NCBI RefSeq assembly: GCF_006346395.1
Contig: NZ_VDMS01000002.1
Span: 372,001-436,000, forward strand
DNA length: 64,000 nucleotides
Direction: 5' to 3'
DNA from: Nocardioides plantarum
GTDB taxonomy: Bacteria; Actinomycetota; Actinomycetes; Propionibacteriales; Nocardioidaceae
Shown here one piece after another: positions 9,708 through 18,460 of the stretch. Each line of letters opens with the position of its first letter. Position 1 is the stretch's first letter. Both the position numbers and the translations under genes were made by a program. The notes below the pieces were generated by a model. The model saw only the letters and a program-made list of their open reading frames with translations, had not been told where the DNA came from and ran no database searches.

Positions 9708-12257
9708 GTGCCCACCTCGTCCTCCGGCCGCGACCACGGCCCCGTCCGCCGTCGCGGCCGTCGCCGCGCCGCGGTCTCGGCGTCCGCGCTCCTCCTCCCC
9801 CTGCTCGCCACGGCCGGGGCGACGACGCTCTCGGCGAGCGCCGCCTCGGCCGACGAGCCCGGCGCCGGCCGGGCAGCCGCGCTGGGTCCCACCGAGCTGC
9901 TCCGGTGGCAGGGGGACGTCTCGAGCGCCACCGGCAACGCGCTGGCCACCGGCCGCTGCGACGTCGACGGCGACGACCGTGCCGACCTCGTCGTCGGCGC
10001 ATGGTTCTGGGACAAGGCGCCGCTCACCAACGTCGGCGCGACCTACGTGATCCTCGGTGCCGACGACGTCCACGGCGCCTCGCTGTCCAGTCCATCGGCC
10101 GCCGGCGCGGTCCGCATCGACGGGCCCGCCGTCGCCAGTGCGACCACCGCGTTCGCGGTCGGCTGCCTGGGAGACGTCAACGGGGACGGCTTCGACGACC
10201 TCGGCATCAGCTACTACGTGGCGCAGAAGGCCTACGTGGTGCTCGGCTCCGAGGACTTCGACGGTCTCGACCTCGACTCCCTCGGCGACCGCGGGTACGT
10301 CGTCGACGGTGGCGCCGACGCCGGCAACCTGAGCTTCTCCTTCGCCCCCGTCGGCGACGTCGACGACGACGGGCTCGACGACTTCGGCCTCGCCGCCGTG
10401 GTCGCCGACACCCGCGGCCGCGACAACAACGGCCGGGTCTGGATCGTCGCCGGCCAGGACGACATCACCGACGTCGACCTGACGGCACCGGCCGCCGGCC
10501 AGGTCCTCGTCACGATCGACGGCGCCCTCACGGGTGAGCGCCTGGGGGCGATCAGTCGCGCGGGCGACGTCGACGGCGACGGGGTCGACGACATCCTCCT
10601 GGGTGCCTACACCTCCACCCCGTGGGGCACGGCAGTGGCGGCCACCGGGGCGGCGTACGTCGTCTTCGGTGGCGGTACCGGCACCACCACGCGCGAGGTC
10701 GACCTGGCCGCCCTCGGCGACGCCGGGTTCAGCGTGCGCGGGCCGCAGCGGCAGCGCGACCGTCTCGGGATCTCGGTGGCCGCCGCCGGTGACCTCGACG
10801 GCGACGGGCTCGCCGACCTGCTCATCGGTGCCGACGGCGTCGGCAACGCGACCACCGGCCCCCGCAACGGTGGCGCCGCGGTCGTCCTCGGCGCCGCCTC
10901 CCCCGCCACCGTCTACACCGACCCGACCGCGGCGGTCCAGGTCTTCACCTGCACCTCCGACCCGGGCACCGGCACCTGCACCGACCCCGCCGACGTGCGA
11001 CCCCGCGGGTTCTGGATCGACGGCGCGGCCGCGTCCGACGCCACCGGCTACTCGGTCGCCGGCATCGGCGACGTCGACGGCGACGAGGTGCCCGACCTGC
11101 TGCTCGGCGCCTACGGCTACGACCCGGTCGACACCACCGGCGGCACCCTGAGCGGTGCCGGGGCGGCGTACGTCGTCCGGGGACGCTCCGGCACGACGGC
11201 CGTCTCGCTGGCGAACCTCGACCCCGAGGCCGGCTACCGCATCGACGGGATCGCCGCCGGGGACCGGTTCGGCCGCCAGGTCGCGGGGCTCGGCGACGTC
11301 GACGGCAACGACGCCGACGACTTCGCCGTGACCGCCGACCTCGCCAACCGCGGCGGGGCCCAGGCCGGAGAGGTCCTCGTCGCCCTGGACGGCGACCTGC
11401 TCTCCCGCACCACGCTGAGCACCGACGACGACACCCTCCTGCCCGGAGACTCGGCCACGCTCACCGCCGACGTCACCCGGCCGGCGGGCTCGACGATCGT
11501 GCCGGGAGGAACCGTCACCTTCGCCGACGCCGACGGCCCGCTCCCCGGCTGCACCGACCTCGCGCTCGTCGACGGGTCCGCGACCTGCGACGTCACCGCG
11601 ACCGCGAGCGGCGAGCTCTCCGTCGTCGCGAGCTATGCCGGGCAGGCCGGTCTCGCCTCGTCCGCCTCGGCCCCGGTCGTCCTCACGGTGGACCGGTTCG
11701 CCAGCACCGTGGCCGTGGCCCCGGTCGCCCCGACCTACGGCACCGCCTGGAGGCTCGTCGCCGACGTCACCGGCGAGGGACCCGCGCCGGACGGTGAGGT
11801 GATGTTCACCGCCGGGGGCGCCGTGCTCGGCACGGCCCCGCTGGTCGAGGGCCGCGCCACCCTCGGCGTCGCCCGGACCCGGGTCACGCCCGGTCGCGCC
11901 ACCGTCGTGGCGTCGTACTCCGGAGACGGCACCCACGCCACCGCCACGACGAGCACCTCGGTCGTGGTCGCGAGGACGCCGTCCCGGGTCGTCGCCGGCC
12001 TGCAGCACGCGCGCATCTCCGCCGACCGGCGGGGCGTCGTGGTCGTGAGGATCGTCGACGGGGTCCCCACCACCGGCTCGCTCGTGCTGACCGGTGCGCG
12101 ACAGCCGGCCCGGACCGCCTGGGCCTCCGACGGCGTCGTCAGGTTCACCCTCCCCCGGCTGCGTCCCGGCACGCACCGGCTGCGGGTCACCTACCGCGGC
12201 AGCGGCCTCGTCGCCCCGTCGAGGTCGTCGCTCGTCACCCTGGTCGTCGTCCGATGA
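9708..12257 (+). CDS. Exported seven-bladed FG-GAP (integrin-alpha-like) protein with C-terminal Ig-like domains
   Basis: An 849-residue exported protein. A basic N-terminus and hydrophobic segment (about 1-48, with ALLLPLLATAGATTLSASA) form a signal peptide. Seven FG-GAP blades follow, each with a calcium-loop motif of the D-x-D-G-D-x-x-D type, near residues 84, 155, 216, 286, 361, 454 and 529 (e.g. GDVDGDGVDDILLG). That number closes a beta-propeller. Residues about 565-849 hold three bacterial Ig-like segments rich in V and T. There is no LPxTG or membrane anchor, so it is probably secreted or wall-associated. The GTG start at 9708 has an AGGAAGG ribosome site eight bases upstream. It overlaps the next gene by ATGA and lies directly behind an iron box. 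A calcium-stabilised adhesion or ligand-binding role is typical of the fold; the ligand here is unknown. Confidence 0.93.
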   Translation: MPTSSSGRDHGPVRRRGRRRAAVSASALLLPLLATAGATTLSASAASADEPGAGRAAALGPTELLRWQGDVSSATGNALATGRCDVDGDDRADLVVGAWFWDKAPLTNVGATYVILGADDVHGASLSSPSAAGAVRIDGPAVASATTAFAVGCLGDVNGDGFDDLGISYYVAQKAYVVLGSEDFDGLDLDSLGDRGYVVDGGADAGNLSFSFAPVGDVDDDGLDDFGLAAVVADTRGRDNNGRVWIVAGQDDITDVDLTAPAAGQVLVTIDGALTGERLGAISRAGDVDGDGVDDILLGAYTSTPWGTAVAATGAAYVVFGGGTGTTTREVDLAALGDAGFSVRGPQRQRDRLGISVAAAGDLDGDGLADLLIGADGVGNATTGPRNGGAAVVLGAASPATVYTDPTAAVQVFTCTSDPGTGTCTDPADVRPRGFWIDGAAASDATGYSVAGIGDVDGDEVPDLLLGAYGYDPVDTTGGTLSGAGAAYVVRGRSGTTAVSLANLDPEAGYRIDGIAAGDRFGRQVAGLGDVDGNDADDFAVTADLANRGGAQAGEVLVALDGDLLSRTTLSTDDDTLLPGDSATLTADVTRPAGSTIVPGGTVTFADADGPLPGCTDLALVDGSATCDVTATASGELSVVASYAGQAGLASSASAPVVLTVDRFASTVAVAPVAPTYGTAWRLVADVTGEGPAPDGEVMFTAGGAVLGTAPLVEGRATLGVARTRVTPGRATVVASYSGDGTHATATTSTSVVVARTPSRVVAGLQHARISADRRGVVVVRIVDGVPTTGSLVLTGARQPARTAWASDGVVRFTLPRLRPGTHRLRVTYRGSGLVAPSRSSLVTLVVVR

Positions 12258-13966
12258 GGCGCGCGATCGCGCCGGCCGTCCTGGCACTCGTCGGGGTCCT
12301 CGGCGCGCTCGGCGCCCCGGGGACCCCCACCCCGGCCGCTCCCGCGGCCGCCGCGAGCGCGCACCAGGGACACGGGGTCCACGACGACCCCGCCGCCCGG
12401 GTCCAGCCCCAGCTGGCCGTCACCACGACCCATGCGGTGGTGGCGGCCGACCGGGTCCTGCGGGTGCGGCTCTCCTGCTCCGCCGCCCAGCGCTGCACCG
12501 GTCAGCGGTGGCTGCGCGTCGGCACCGTCGTGGGGCGCCGCGTGTCCTACTCGGTGCCGGCCCGGCGTACCCAGACCGTGTCGTTCACGCTCACCTCGGC
12601 GCAGCTCGCCCTGGTCCCGGCGTCGGGCGCCGTCCAGGCCAAGGTCGGGACCGCGGCGCGGACCCCGGCCCGGCGGCCGGACCGTCACTTCGTGGTGGCG
12701 CTGCGCCGTCCGGCGACCGCGCCGGTCCCGGCGACGTCGTACGCCTACACCGACCGCAACTGGACACCGTCGGCCTACGACACCTGCTCGGCAGCGCTGC
12801 ACCGCAGCTACGCGGTGGTCGGCCCGGACGGCAAGCTCTACCCCGGCTGGCACCCGCCGGTGGTGACCGACCCGGCCACCGGGGAGTCCTGCACCTTCGG
12901 CCACGAGCACGGCGACGACCCGCGCACCTCCGACGTCTACGACCTGGTCGTCGACCAGTTCCGCTCTCTGGATTTCCCGGACCGGGCGGGGCTGCCCTTC
13001 GGCTACGTCAGCGAGCAGCTCACGGCCTACGCCGGCCAGCACGCCGACGTCGCGACCCGCCACGAGGACAACGTGGGCCACAAGGTGATCGTGCGCAACG
13101 ACGTCCGGCTCGTCGCCGCCGAGCCGCGCGGCTACGTCTACACGACCGACGCCGACGGCAACCGGGTCCCGGTCACGTGCGACTTCCTGATGAAGGTCCA
13201 CCAGGGCTCCCACTCCGCCGACGCGACCGCCAACAACGCCCACGAGCTCGTCTACGCCGCCGCCTGCAACGACGGCACCCGGCTGGTCACGTCGCTGATG
13301 ACGCGGTTCGGCAACCCCAACGAGTTCACCCGCAGCTGCGACGCGTCGGTCACGGTCCCGACCAGCGGCAGCAACCTGCCGGCCGGCGACGGCGGACGCC
13401 GACGGATTCCCGATCGGGAGTGCATCGACGACTACGTCCTCGTCGACCCCGACCTGGGCGGCGCCCACACCGACCCGTGGGGCGTCTACGAGGTCTGGGA
13501 GTCGACCAACCGGATCGTCGCCGCCGACGGCCGCACGCTCGCGGCCTTCGATCCATGGTTCGGGGTCCGCAACCCGGCCCGCTACTACGACGCACCGGGC
13601 CTGCCCGCCGCCCCGGTCGTCGGTGCGGCCTGGCTCACCGACCCCGCCGACGGGGGCGTCGTGGACGCCGACCCCTGGCTGCCGTTGACCGGCCAGGAGC
13701 CCTTCGCCGCGAGCGACCCGCGCTCACCGTTCGACGGCGCCGAGCGCGACTTCTACCTCGGCCAGACGGTGGTCACCAACGACGGCGGACCGACCCGCTG
13801 GTGGACCGACCCGTACGGCGAGCACGGCGGTCCGGTGCCTTTCGTCGGCGCGGTCCCCCAGCTGGTCTCGGCGACCGACACGTCGTCGTACCCCTTCCTG
13901 GAGCGGCGGACCTTCGACAAGGACGCCGACTTCGGCGACGGCCAGCACGTGCACGCCCCCAACTGA
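12254..13966 (+). CDS. Exported His/Asp/Cys-rich protein of unknown function, second gene of the iron-box operon
   Basis: A 570-residue protein with a signal peptide (MRRAIAPAVLALVGVLGAL) and an Ala/Pro-rich linker. Residues about 50-155 look like a beta-sandwich. The larger C-terminal part has several motifs that look like a metal site: YPGWHPPVVTD, ESCTFGHEHGDDP, RHEDNVGHKV, MKVHQGSHSADATANNAHE and HGGPVPFVG. At least eight Cys residues occur, consistent with disulfides outside the cell. I do not recognise a named family. The ATG overlaps the upstream stop (ATGA), so it is translationally coupled to the FG-GAP protein and should share its iron control. Metal or heme handling is a guess from the residues and the regulation, not a demonstrated function. 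Confidence 0.85.
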   Translation: MRRAIAPAVLALVGVLGALGAPGTPTPAAPAAAASAHQGHGVHDDPAARVQPQLAVTTTHAVVAADRVLRVRLSCSAAQRCTGQRWLRVGTVVGRRVSYSVPARRTQTVSFTLTSAQLALVPASGAVQAKVGTAARTPARRPDRHFVVALRRPATAPVPATSYAYTDRNWTPSAYDTCSAALHRSYAVVGPDGKLYPGWHPPVVTDPATGESCTFGHEHGDDPRTSDVYDLVVDQFRSLDFPDRAGLPFGYVSEQLTAYAGQHADVATRHEDNVGHKVIVRNDVRLVAAEPRGYVYTTDADGNRVPVTCDFLMKVHQGSHSADATANNAHELVYAAACNDGTRLVTSLMTRFGNPNEFTRSCDASVTVPTSGSNLPAGDGGRRRIPDRECIDDYVLVDPDLGGAHTDPWGVYEVWESTNRIVAADGRTLAAFDPWFGVRNPARYYDAPGLPAAPVVGAAWLTDPADGGVVDADPWLPLTGQEPFAASDPRSPFDGAERDFYLGQTVVTNDGGPTRWWTDPYGEHGGPVPFVGAVPQLVSATDTSSYPFLERRTFDKDADFGDGQHVHAPN

Positions 13967-13977
13967 TCACGCGACCC

Positions 13978-14010
13978 GATCACGCGACCGAGCTTGCTCG
14001 GCGCGTGATC
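13978..14010 (+). terminator. Hairpin ending the iron-box operon
   Basis: GATCACGCG pairs with CGCGTGATC, with an inner CCGAGC/GCTCGG stem around a short loop, 11 bases after the stop of the 570-residue gene. No U run follows, so it is a terminator candidate by position and stem strength only. Confidence 0.6.
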
Positions 14011-14079
14011 GACGGTGGTCGAGCAGGTCGAACCGGCGCGTCGGGACCTGGTGGGGCCGAGGACGACTCGACCACCGTC
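14011..14079. repeat. Extragenic palindromic element
   Basis: Perfect 13-bp terminal inverted repeats, GACGGTGGTCGAG at 14011-14023 and CTCGACCACCGTC at 14067-14079, enclose 43 bases. It lies between two convergent stop codons. The GGTCGAG theme recurs in the repeats at 24695 and 25453, so it may belong to the same broad extragenic family. Confidence 0.65.
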
Positions 14080-14092
14080 GGGGTGCGCAGGA

Positions 14093-15457
14093 TCAGCTGG
14101 GCCCGACGACCGCGAGGATCTCGCGGCGGGAGAACACCTCGGCGGCCACCTCGCGCACCTCGTCGAGGGTGACCGCGTCGATGCGGGCCATGATCTCGTC
14201 GATCTCGAGCAGCTCGTCGTGGATCAGCTCGGCCTTGCCGAGCCGGATCATCCGCGAGGCGGAGTCCTCGAGCCCGAGGACCAGCCCGCCACGCAGCTGG
14301 CCCTTGCCGCGGACCAGCTCGTCCTCGGTGATGCCGTCGGCGGCGACCCGTGACAGCTCGAGACGGACGTTGGCCAGCACCTCGTCGAGCTTGGCCGGCA
14401 GGCAGCCGACCGCCACCCCCACGACACCGGAGTCGGCGTAGTGGGAGGTGAAGGAGTACACGGAGTAGGCCAGGCCGCGGCGCTCACGGATCTCCTGGAA
14501 CAGCCGCGACGAGGTGCCGCCGCCGAGCGCGGTGTTGAGGACGCCCAGGGCGAAGCGACGCTCGTCGTCGCGGCCGAACGCCTCCATGCCGAGCACGACG
14601 TTGACCTGCTCGAAGGGCCGGGTGGTCTCGACGTGGCCGGGGTGCACCCGCACCCGCTTGGCCCCGCGGCGCGGGCCGACCGGCTCGGCCTCGCCGGCCA
14701 GCCAGTCGCGGCGGCCGAAGAACCGCTTGACGTGGCGTACGACGGCGGCGTGGTCGAGGCTGCCGGCCACCGACACCACGACGTGCTCGGGACGGTAGTG
14801 GCGGCGGTAGAAGCGCTGGATCGTCGCGCGGTCGAGCCCGGCGATCGACTCCTCGGTGCCGGAGATCGACCGGCCCAGCGGCGACGTCGGCCCCCAGGTC
14901 TGCTCGGCGAAGAGGTTGTGCACGACGTCGTCGGGGTCGTCGTCGTGCATCGCGATCTCGTCGAGGATCACCTCGCGCTCGGCCTCGACGTCGTCGGGGC
15001 TGAGCAGCGAGCTGGTGATCATGTCGCCCAGCACGTCGACCGCGAGCGGCAGGTCCTCGTCGAGCACGCGCGCGTGGAAGCAGGTGTACTCCTTGGCGGT
15101 GAAGGCGTTGAACTCCCCGCCCACCGCGTCGAGGGCCACCGAGATGTCGAGGGCGGAGCGCTCGTGGGTGCCCTTGAAGAGCAGGTGCTCCAGGAAGTGG
15201 GAGCAGCCGTGCAGCTTGGTCGTCTCGTCGCGCGAGCCGACGTCGACCCACACGCCGATCGTGGCCGAGCGGGCCCCGGCCATCTGCTCGGTGACCACCC
15301 GCAGCCCTCCGGGCAGGACGGTACGCCGGACCCGCGAGGTGATCGCTCCCTCGCTGTCGCGCACCGTCGACAGGGTGCGGGTGGTGCCGGTCTTCTGCAG
15401 GGCCTTCTGGGGGGCCTCCTGCGCGGTCTTCTGCGGGGTCTTCTGCATGGTCCTCAT
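14093..15457 (-). CDS. M16-family zinc peptidase (processing-peptidase-like)
   Basis: A 454-residue metallopeptidase. The inverted zinc motif HFLEH is at 87-91 (HGCSHFLEHLLFKGT), with the downstream third ligand in the EREVILDE region. The C-terminal half-domain has GGGTSSRLFQEIRERRGLAYSVYS, which helps bind substrate. It is single-unit size, like bacterial homologues that act as dimers. The first 30 residues carry an odd Lys/Gln repeat (MQKTPQKTAQEAPQKALQKT) not expected in the family and probably disordered. It is 75 bases downstream of pnp on the same strand with a terminator between. The pnp-M16 order is common in actinobacteria. Confidence 0.93.
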   Translation of the reverse strand: MRTMQKTPQKTAQEAPQKALQKTGTTRTLSTVRDSEGAITSRVRRTVLPGGLRVVTEQMAGARSATIGVWVDVGSRDETTKLHGCSHFLEHLLFKGTHERSALDISVALDAVGGEFNAFTAKEYTCFHARVLDEDLPLAVDVLGDMITSSLLSPDDVEAEREVILDEIAMHDDDPDDVVHNLFAEQTWGPTSPLGRSISGTEESIAGLDRATIQRFYRRHYRPEHVVVSVAGSLDHAAVVRHVKRFFGRRDWLAGEAEPVGPRRGAKRVRVHPGHVETTRPFEQVNVVLGMEAFGRDDERRFALGVLNTALGGGTSSRLFQEIRERRGLAYSVYSFTSHYADSGVVGVAVGCLPAKLDEVLANVRLELSRVAADGITEDELVRGKGQLRGGLVLGLEDSASRMIRLGKAELIHDELLEIDEIMARIDAVTLDEVREVAAEVFSRREILAVVGPS

Positions 15458-15482
15458 CGCTCTCCCGAGCCTGTCACAGGCC

Positions 15483-15523
15483 GAAAAACACGCTGACCCG
15501 TCGTACGTGTACGACGGGTCAGC
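15483..15523 (-). terminator. Intrinsic terminator of pnp
   Basis: On the minus strand a perfect 15-bp stem (GCTGACCCGTCGTAC and its complement, two-base loop, 15492-15523) is followed by GTG and five T residues. It sits ten bases after the pnp stop codon. Its outer arm shares 12 bases with the hairpin at 4687-4720. Confidence 0.9.
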
Positions 15524-15532
15524 ATGGGTGGA

Positions 15533-17755
15533 TCAGTCCTCGGAGTCGACCTCGGCGTCGGCCGGAGCCTCGGCGTCCTCGACGACGGGGATCAGCGACA
15601 GCTTGCCGCGGTCGTCGACCTCGGCGATCTCGACCTGGATCTTCTGACCGACCGCGACGACGTCGTCGACGTTCTCGACGCGCTTGCCGCCCACCAGGCT
15701 GCGGAGCTTGGTGATGTGGAGCAGGCCGTCCTTGCCGGGCATCAGCGAGACGAACGCACCGAAGTTGGTCGTCTTGACGATCGTGCCGAGGTAGCGCTCG
15801 CCGACCTCGGGCATCATCGGGTTGGCGATCGCGTTGACCGCGTTGCGGGCGGCCTCGGCCGCAGCGCCGCTGGTCGCCCCGATGTAGACCGTGCCGTCGT
15901 CCTCGATCGACAGGGTCGCGCCCGTGTCGTCCTGGATCTGGTTGATGATCTTGCCCTTCGGGCCGATGACCTCACCGATCTTGTCGACGGGGACCTTGAC
16001 CGTGATGATCCGCGGCGCGTGGATCGACATCTCCTCGGGGGCGTCGATGGCCTCGGCCATGACGTCGAGGATCGCCAGGCGCGCGTCGCGGGCCTGGGTC
16101 AGCGCGGCGGCCAGCACCTCGGCGGGGATGCCGTCGAGCTTGGTGTCGAGCTGCAGCGCGGTCACGAACTCGCGGGTACCGGCGACCTTGAAGTCCATGT
16201 CGCCCATCGCGTCCTCGGCACCGAGGATGTCGGTCAGCGCGACGTACTGCGTCTCGCCGTCGACCTCGCCGGAGATGAGGCCCATCGCGATGCCGGCGAC
16301 GGAGGCCTTGAGGGGCACACCGGCCTGCAGCAGCGACAGGGTCGAGGCGCAGACCGAGCCCATCGAGGTGGAGCCGTTGGAGCCCATGGCCTCGGAGAGC
16401 TGGCGGATCGCGTAGGGGAACGTCTCGCGGTCGGGCAGCACGGGGAGCAGCGCGCGGCGCGCGAGCGCACCGTGGCCGACCTCGCGGCGCTTGGGCGAGC
16501 CCACGCGACCGGTCTCGCCGGTGGAGAACGGCGGGAAGACGTACTTGTGCATGTAGCGGCGGTGCTTCTCGGGGCTCAGCGTGTCGAGCTGCTGCTCGAG
16601 CTTGAGCATGTTGAGCGTGGTGACACCCAGGATCTGGGTCTCGCCGCGCTCGAACAGCGCCGAGCCGTGCACGCGCGGGATGACGCCGACCTCGGCGTGC
16701 AGCTCGCGGATGTCGGCCAGGCCGCGACCGTCCATGCGGACCTTGTCGCGCAGGACGCGCTCGCGCATGAGGGACTTGGTGACCGACTTGAACGCGGCGC
16801 CGATCTCCTTCTCGCGACCCTCGAACTGGGCCCCGAGCTGGTCGAGCACGGAGGCCTTGACGACGTCGAGCTTCTCGTCGCGCTCCTGCTTGCCGAAGGT
16901 CGCGAGGGCCTCGGTGGTGCCGGCGGACGCGGCGGCCTCGACGGCGGCGTAGACGTCGTCGTCGTAGTCGAGGAAGACCGGGAAGTCCTGGACGGGCTTG
17001 GCGGCCTGCTTGGCCAGCTCGGCCTGGGCCTCGCACAGCTGCTTGATGAAGGGCTTGGCGGCGTCGAGGCCACCGGCCACGATCTCCTCGGACGGCGCGG
17101 TGGCGCCACCGGCGACGAGCTCGTAGGTGTTCTCGGGCGCCTCGGCCTCGACCATCATGATCGCGACGTCACCGGAGTCGGTGACCCGACCGGCGACGAC
17201 CATGTCGAACACGGCGCTGTCGAGCTGGCTGTGGCTGGGGAACGCGACCCACTGGCCCTCGATCAGGGCGACGCGGACGCCGCCGACCGGGCCGGAGAAC
17301 GGCAGGCCGGAGAGCTGGGTCGAGAGCGACGCGGCGTTGATGGCCAGGACGTCGTAGGGCTGGTCGGGGTCGAGCGCCATCACGGTGATGACGACCTGGA
17401 CCTCGTTGCGCAGGCCCTTCTTGAACGTCGGGCGCAGCGGCCGGTCGATCAGGCGGCAGGTGAGGATGGCGTCCTCGCCCGGACGACCCTCGGAGCGGAA
17501 GAACGAGCCGGGGATCTGGCCCACGGCGTACATCCGCTCCTCGACGTCGATCGTCAGGGGGAAGAAGTCGAAGTGGTCCTTGGGGTGCTTGCCGGCCGTG
17601 GTGGCCGACAGGAGCATCGTCTCGTCGTCGAGGTAGGCGGTCACCGAACCGGCGGCCTGACGGGCCAGCAGCCCGGTCTCGAACTTGACGGTGCGGGTGC
17701 CGAACTTGCCGTTGTCGAGAACGGTCTCGACAGCACTGATGACGGGTTCTGTCAC
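15533..17755 (-). CDS. pnp: Polyribonucleotide nucleotidyltransferase (PNPase)
   Basis: A 740-residue 3'-to-5' phosphorolytic exoribonuclease. Two RNase PH-like halves are separated by a helical domain; the second core carries [19 protein letters not shown] and [16 protein letters not shown] with the catalytic acidic residues. A KH domain ([19 protein letters not shown]) and an S1 domain ([19 protein letters not shown]) follow, and the tail is acidic (ends AEVDSED). It starts with GTG at 17755, preceded by a GAAGGAA ribosome site. Position downstream of rpsO on the same strand is the conserved rpsO-pnp order. It trims and turns over mRNA. Confidence 0.97.
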   Translation of the reverse strand: MTEPVISAVETVLDNGKFGTRTVKFETGLLARQAAGSVTAYLDDETMLLSATTAGKHPKDHFDFFPLTIDVEERMYAVGQIPGSFFRSEGRPGEDAILTCRLIDRPLRPTFKKGLRNEVQVVITVMALDPDQPYDVLAINAASLSTQLSGLPFSGPVGGVRVALIEGQWVAFPSHSQLDSAVFDMVVAGRVTDSGDVAIMMVEAEAPENTYELVAGGATAPSEEIVAGGLDAAKPFIKQLCEAQAELAKQAAKPVQDFPVFLDYDDDVYAAVEAAASAGTTEALATFGKQERDEKLDVVKASVLDQLGAQFEGREKEIGAAFKSVTKSLMRERVLRDKVRMDGRGLADIRELHAEVGVIPRVHGSALFERGETQILGVTTLNMLKLEQQLDTLSPEKHRRYMHKYVFPPFSTGETGRVGSPKRREVGHGALARRALLPVLPDRETFPYAIRQLSEAMGSNGSTSMGSVCASTLSLLQAGVPLKASVAGIAMGLISGEVDGETQYVALTDILGAEDAMGDMDFKVAGTREFVTALQLDTKLDGIPAEVLAAALTQARDARLAILDVMAEAIDAPEEMSIHAPRIITVKVPVDKIGEVIGPKGKIINQIQDDTGATLSIEDDGTVYIGATSGAAAEAARNAVNAIANPMMPEVGERYLGTIVKTTNFGAFVSLMPGKDGLLHITKLRSLVGGKRVENVDDVVAVGQKIQVEIAEVDDRGKLSLIPVVEDAEAPADAEVDSED

Positions 17756-17786
17756 GGTGTTCCTTCGTGTTCGCGGTGCGATCCGC

Positions 17787-17825
17787 GGCTCCCGCGCACA
17801 TGCCGGGGCTCCTCCTGTGGGAGCC
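17787..17825 (-). promoter_or_regulatory. Hairpin in the pnp leader
   Basis: GGCTCCC (17787-17793) and GGGAGCC (17819-17825) can pair around a 25-base loop, about 30 bases upstream of the pnp start. In other bacteria the pnp leader folds into a hairpin cut by RNase III for autoregulation. The position here is comparable, but the stem is only seven base pairs, so this is tentative. Confidence 0.35.
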
Positions 17826-17987
17826 GGGCGGTGGGCCGATCTTCGATCGAGATCCGCAGGGCCGCCGCACCGTGGTGCGTGACGGGCTCCTGAAGATCAC
17901 TACCGAGGACCGGGCCGGACGGTGGCGCGGATCGCTCCAGTGGGTGGGTGTTCAGTTGTGTCGGGCCCGCAGGCCCGCAACGCAGAC

Positions 17988-18017
17988 GTCGGGACCCACC
18001 AGGTGGTGGATCCCGAC
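17988..18017 (-). terminator. Hairpin between rpsO and pnp
   Basis: GTCGGGA pairs with TCCCGAC, with an inner CCACC/GGTGG stem, eight bases after the rpsO stop. No U tract follows on the minus strand, so it is more likely a processing or partial-termination site between rpsO and pnp than a full stop. The remaining intergenic sequence (17756-18024) has no gene. Confidence 0.55.
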
Positions 18018-18024
18018 GGCGAGG

Positions 18025-18300
18025 TCAGCGGCGCAGACCGAGGCGCTCGATGATCGAGCGGTAGCGCTCGATCTCGGTCTTCTTGAGGTAGTTGAGCAGC
18101 CGGCGGCGCTGGCCGACGAGCAGCAGCAGACCACGACGGCTGTGGTGGTCGTGCTTGTGGGTCTTGAGGTGGTCGGTGAGGTGCGAGATGCGGTGGCTGA
18201 GCAGCGCGATCTGGACCTCGGGTGAGCCGGTGTCGCCCTCGGTCGTGGCGTACTCGGCGATGATCTTGCTCTTGGTCGCAGCGTCGGTCCCGATGGACAT
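18025..18300 (-). CDS. rpsO: 30S ribosomal protein S15
   Basis: A 91-residue ribosomal protein that binds 16S rRNA early in small-subunit assembly. It has the conserved patterns [36 protein letters not shown] and RRRLLNYL. The ATG at 18300 has a strong GAAGGAG ribosome site six bases upstream. Its place directly before pnp is the usual order. The leader of about 115 bases from the proposed -10 at 18423 could hold an autoregulatory structure, but I cannot define one. Confidence 0.97.
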   Translation of the reverse strand: MSIGTDAATKSKIIAEYATTEGDTGSPEVQIALLSHRISHLTDHLKTHKHDHHSRRGLLLLVGQRRRLLNYLKKTEIERYRSIIERLGLRR

Positions 18301-18422
18301 ACGGCTCCTTCTCGTGGGTTGTCTGCGCGGCGCGCCGGGGCCTGTTCTCCCGGGCACTCTGGATCCGCGGCCGTTGCACGGCGGTCAGGGTGGGTCGTCG
18401 TCCCTCACGGGACGGACATCAC

Positions 18423-18428
18423 AGGCTA
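18423..18428 (-). promoter_or_regulatory. Putative -10 (TAGCCT) for rpsO-pnp
   Basis: Read on the minus strand, TAGCCT lies in GCGCGTTAGCCTGTGATG and fits the actinobacterial -10 pattern. It is the only good candidate between the BNR gene stop (18461) and rpsO. No convincing -35 was seen. Confidence 0.42.
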
Positions 18429-18460
18429 ACGCGCCGGTGCTCAGGCACCCAAACCCCGGC

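Noticed and set aside
9702..12287. Long open frame of about 860 codons antisense to the FG-GAP gene
   Set aside because: It mirrors GC-rich codon use on the other strand; composition is Gly/Arg/Asp/Val-rich with no domain and no ribosome site, whereas the + strand encodes seven clear FG-GAP blades.
18301..18460. Riboswitch or known S15 leader structure upstream of rpsO
   Set aside because: No recognised fold could be matched by eye; only a -10 candidate is reported.
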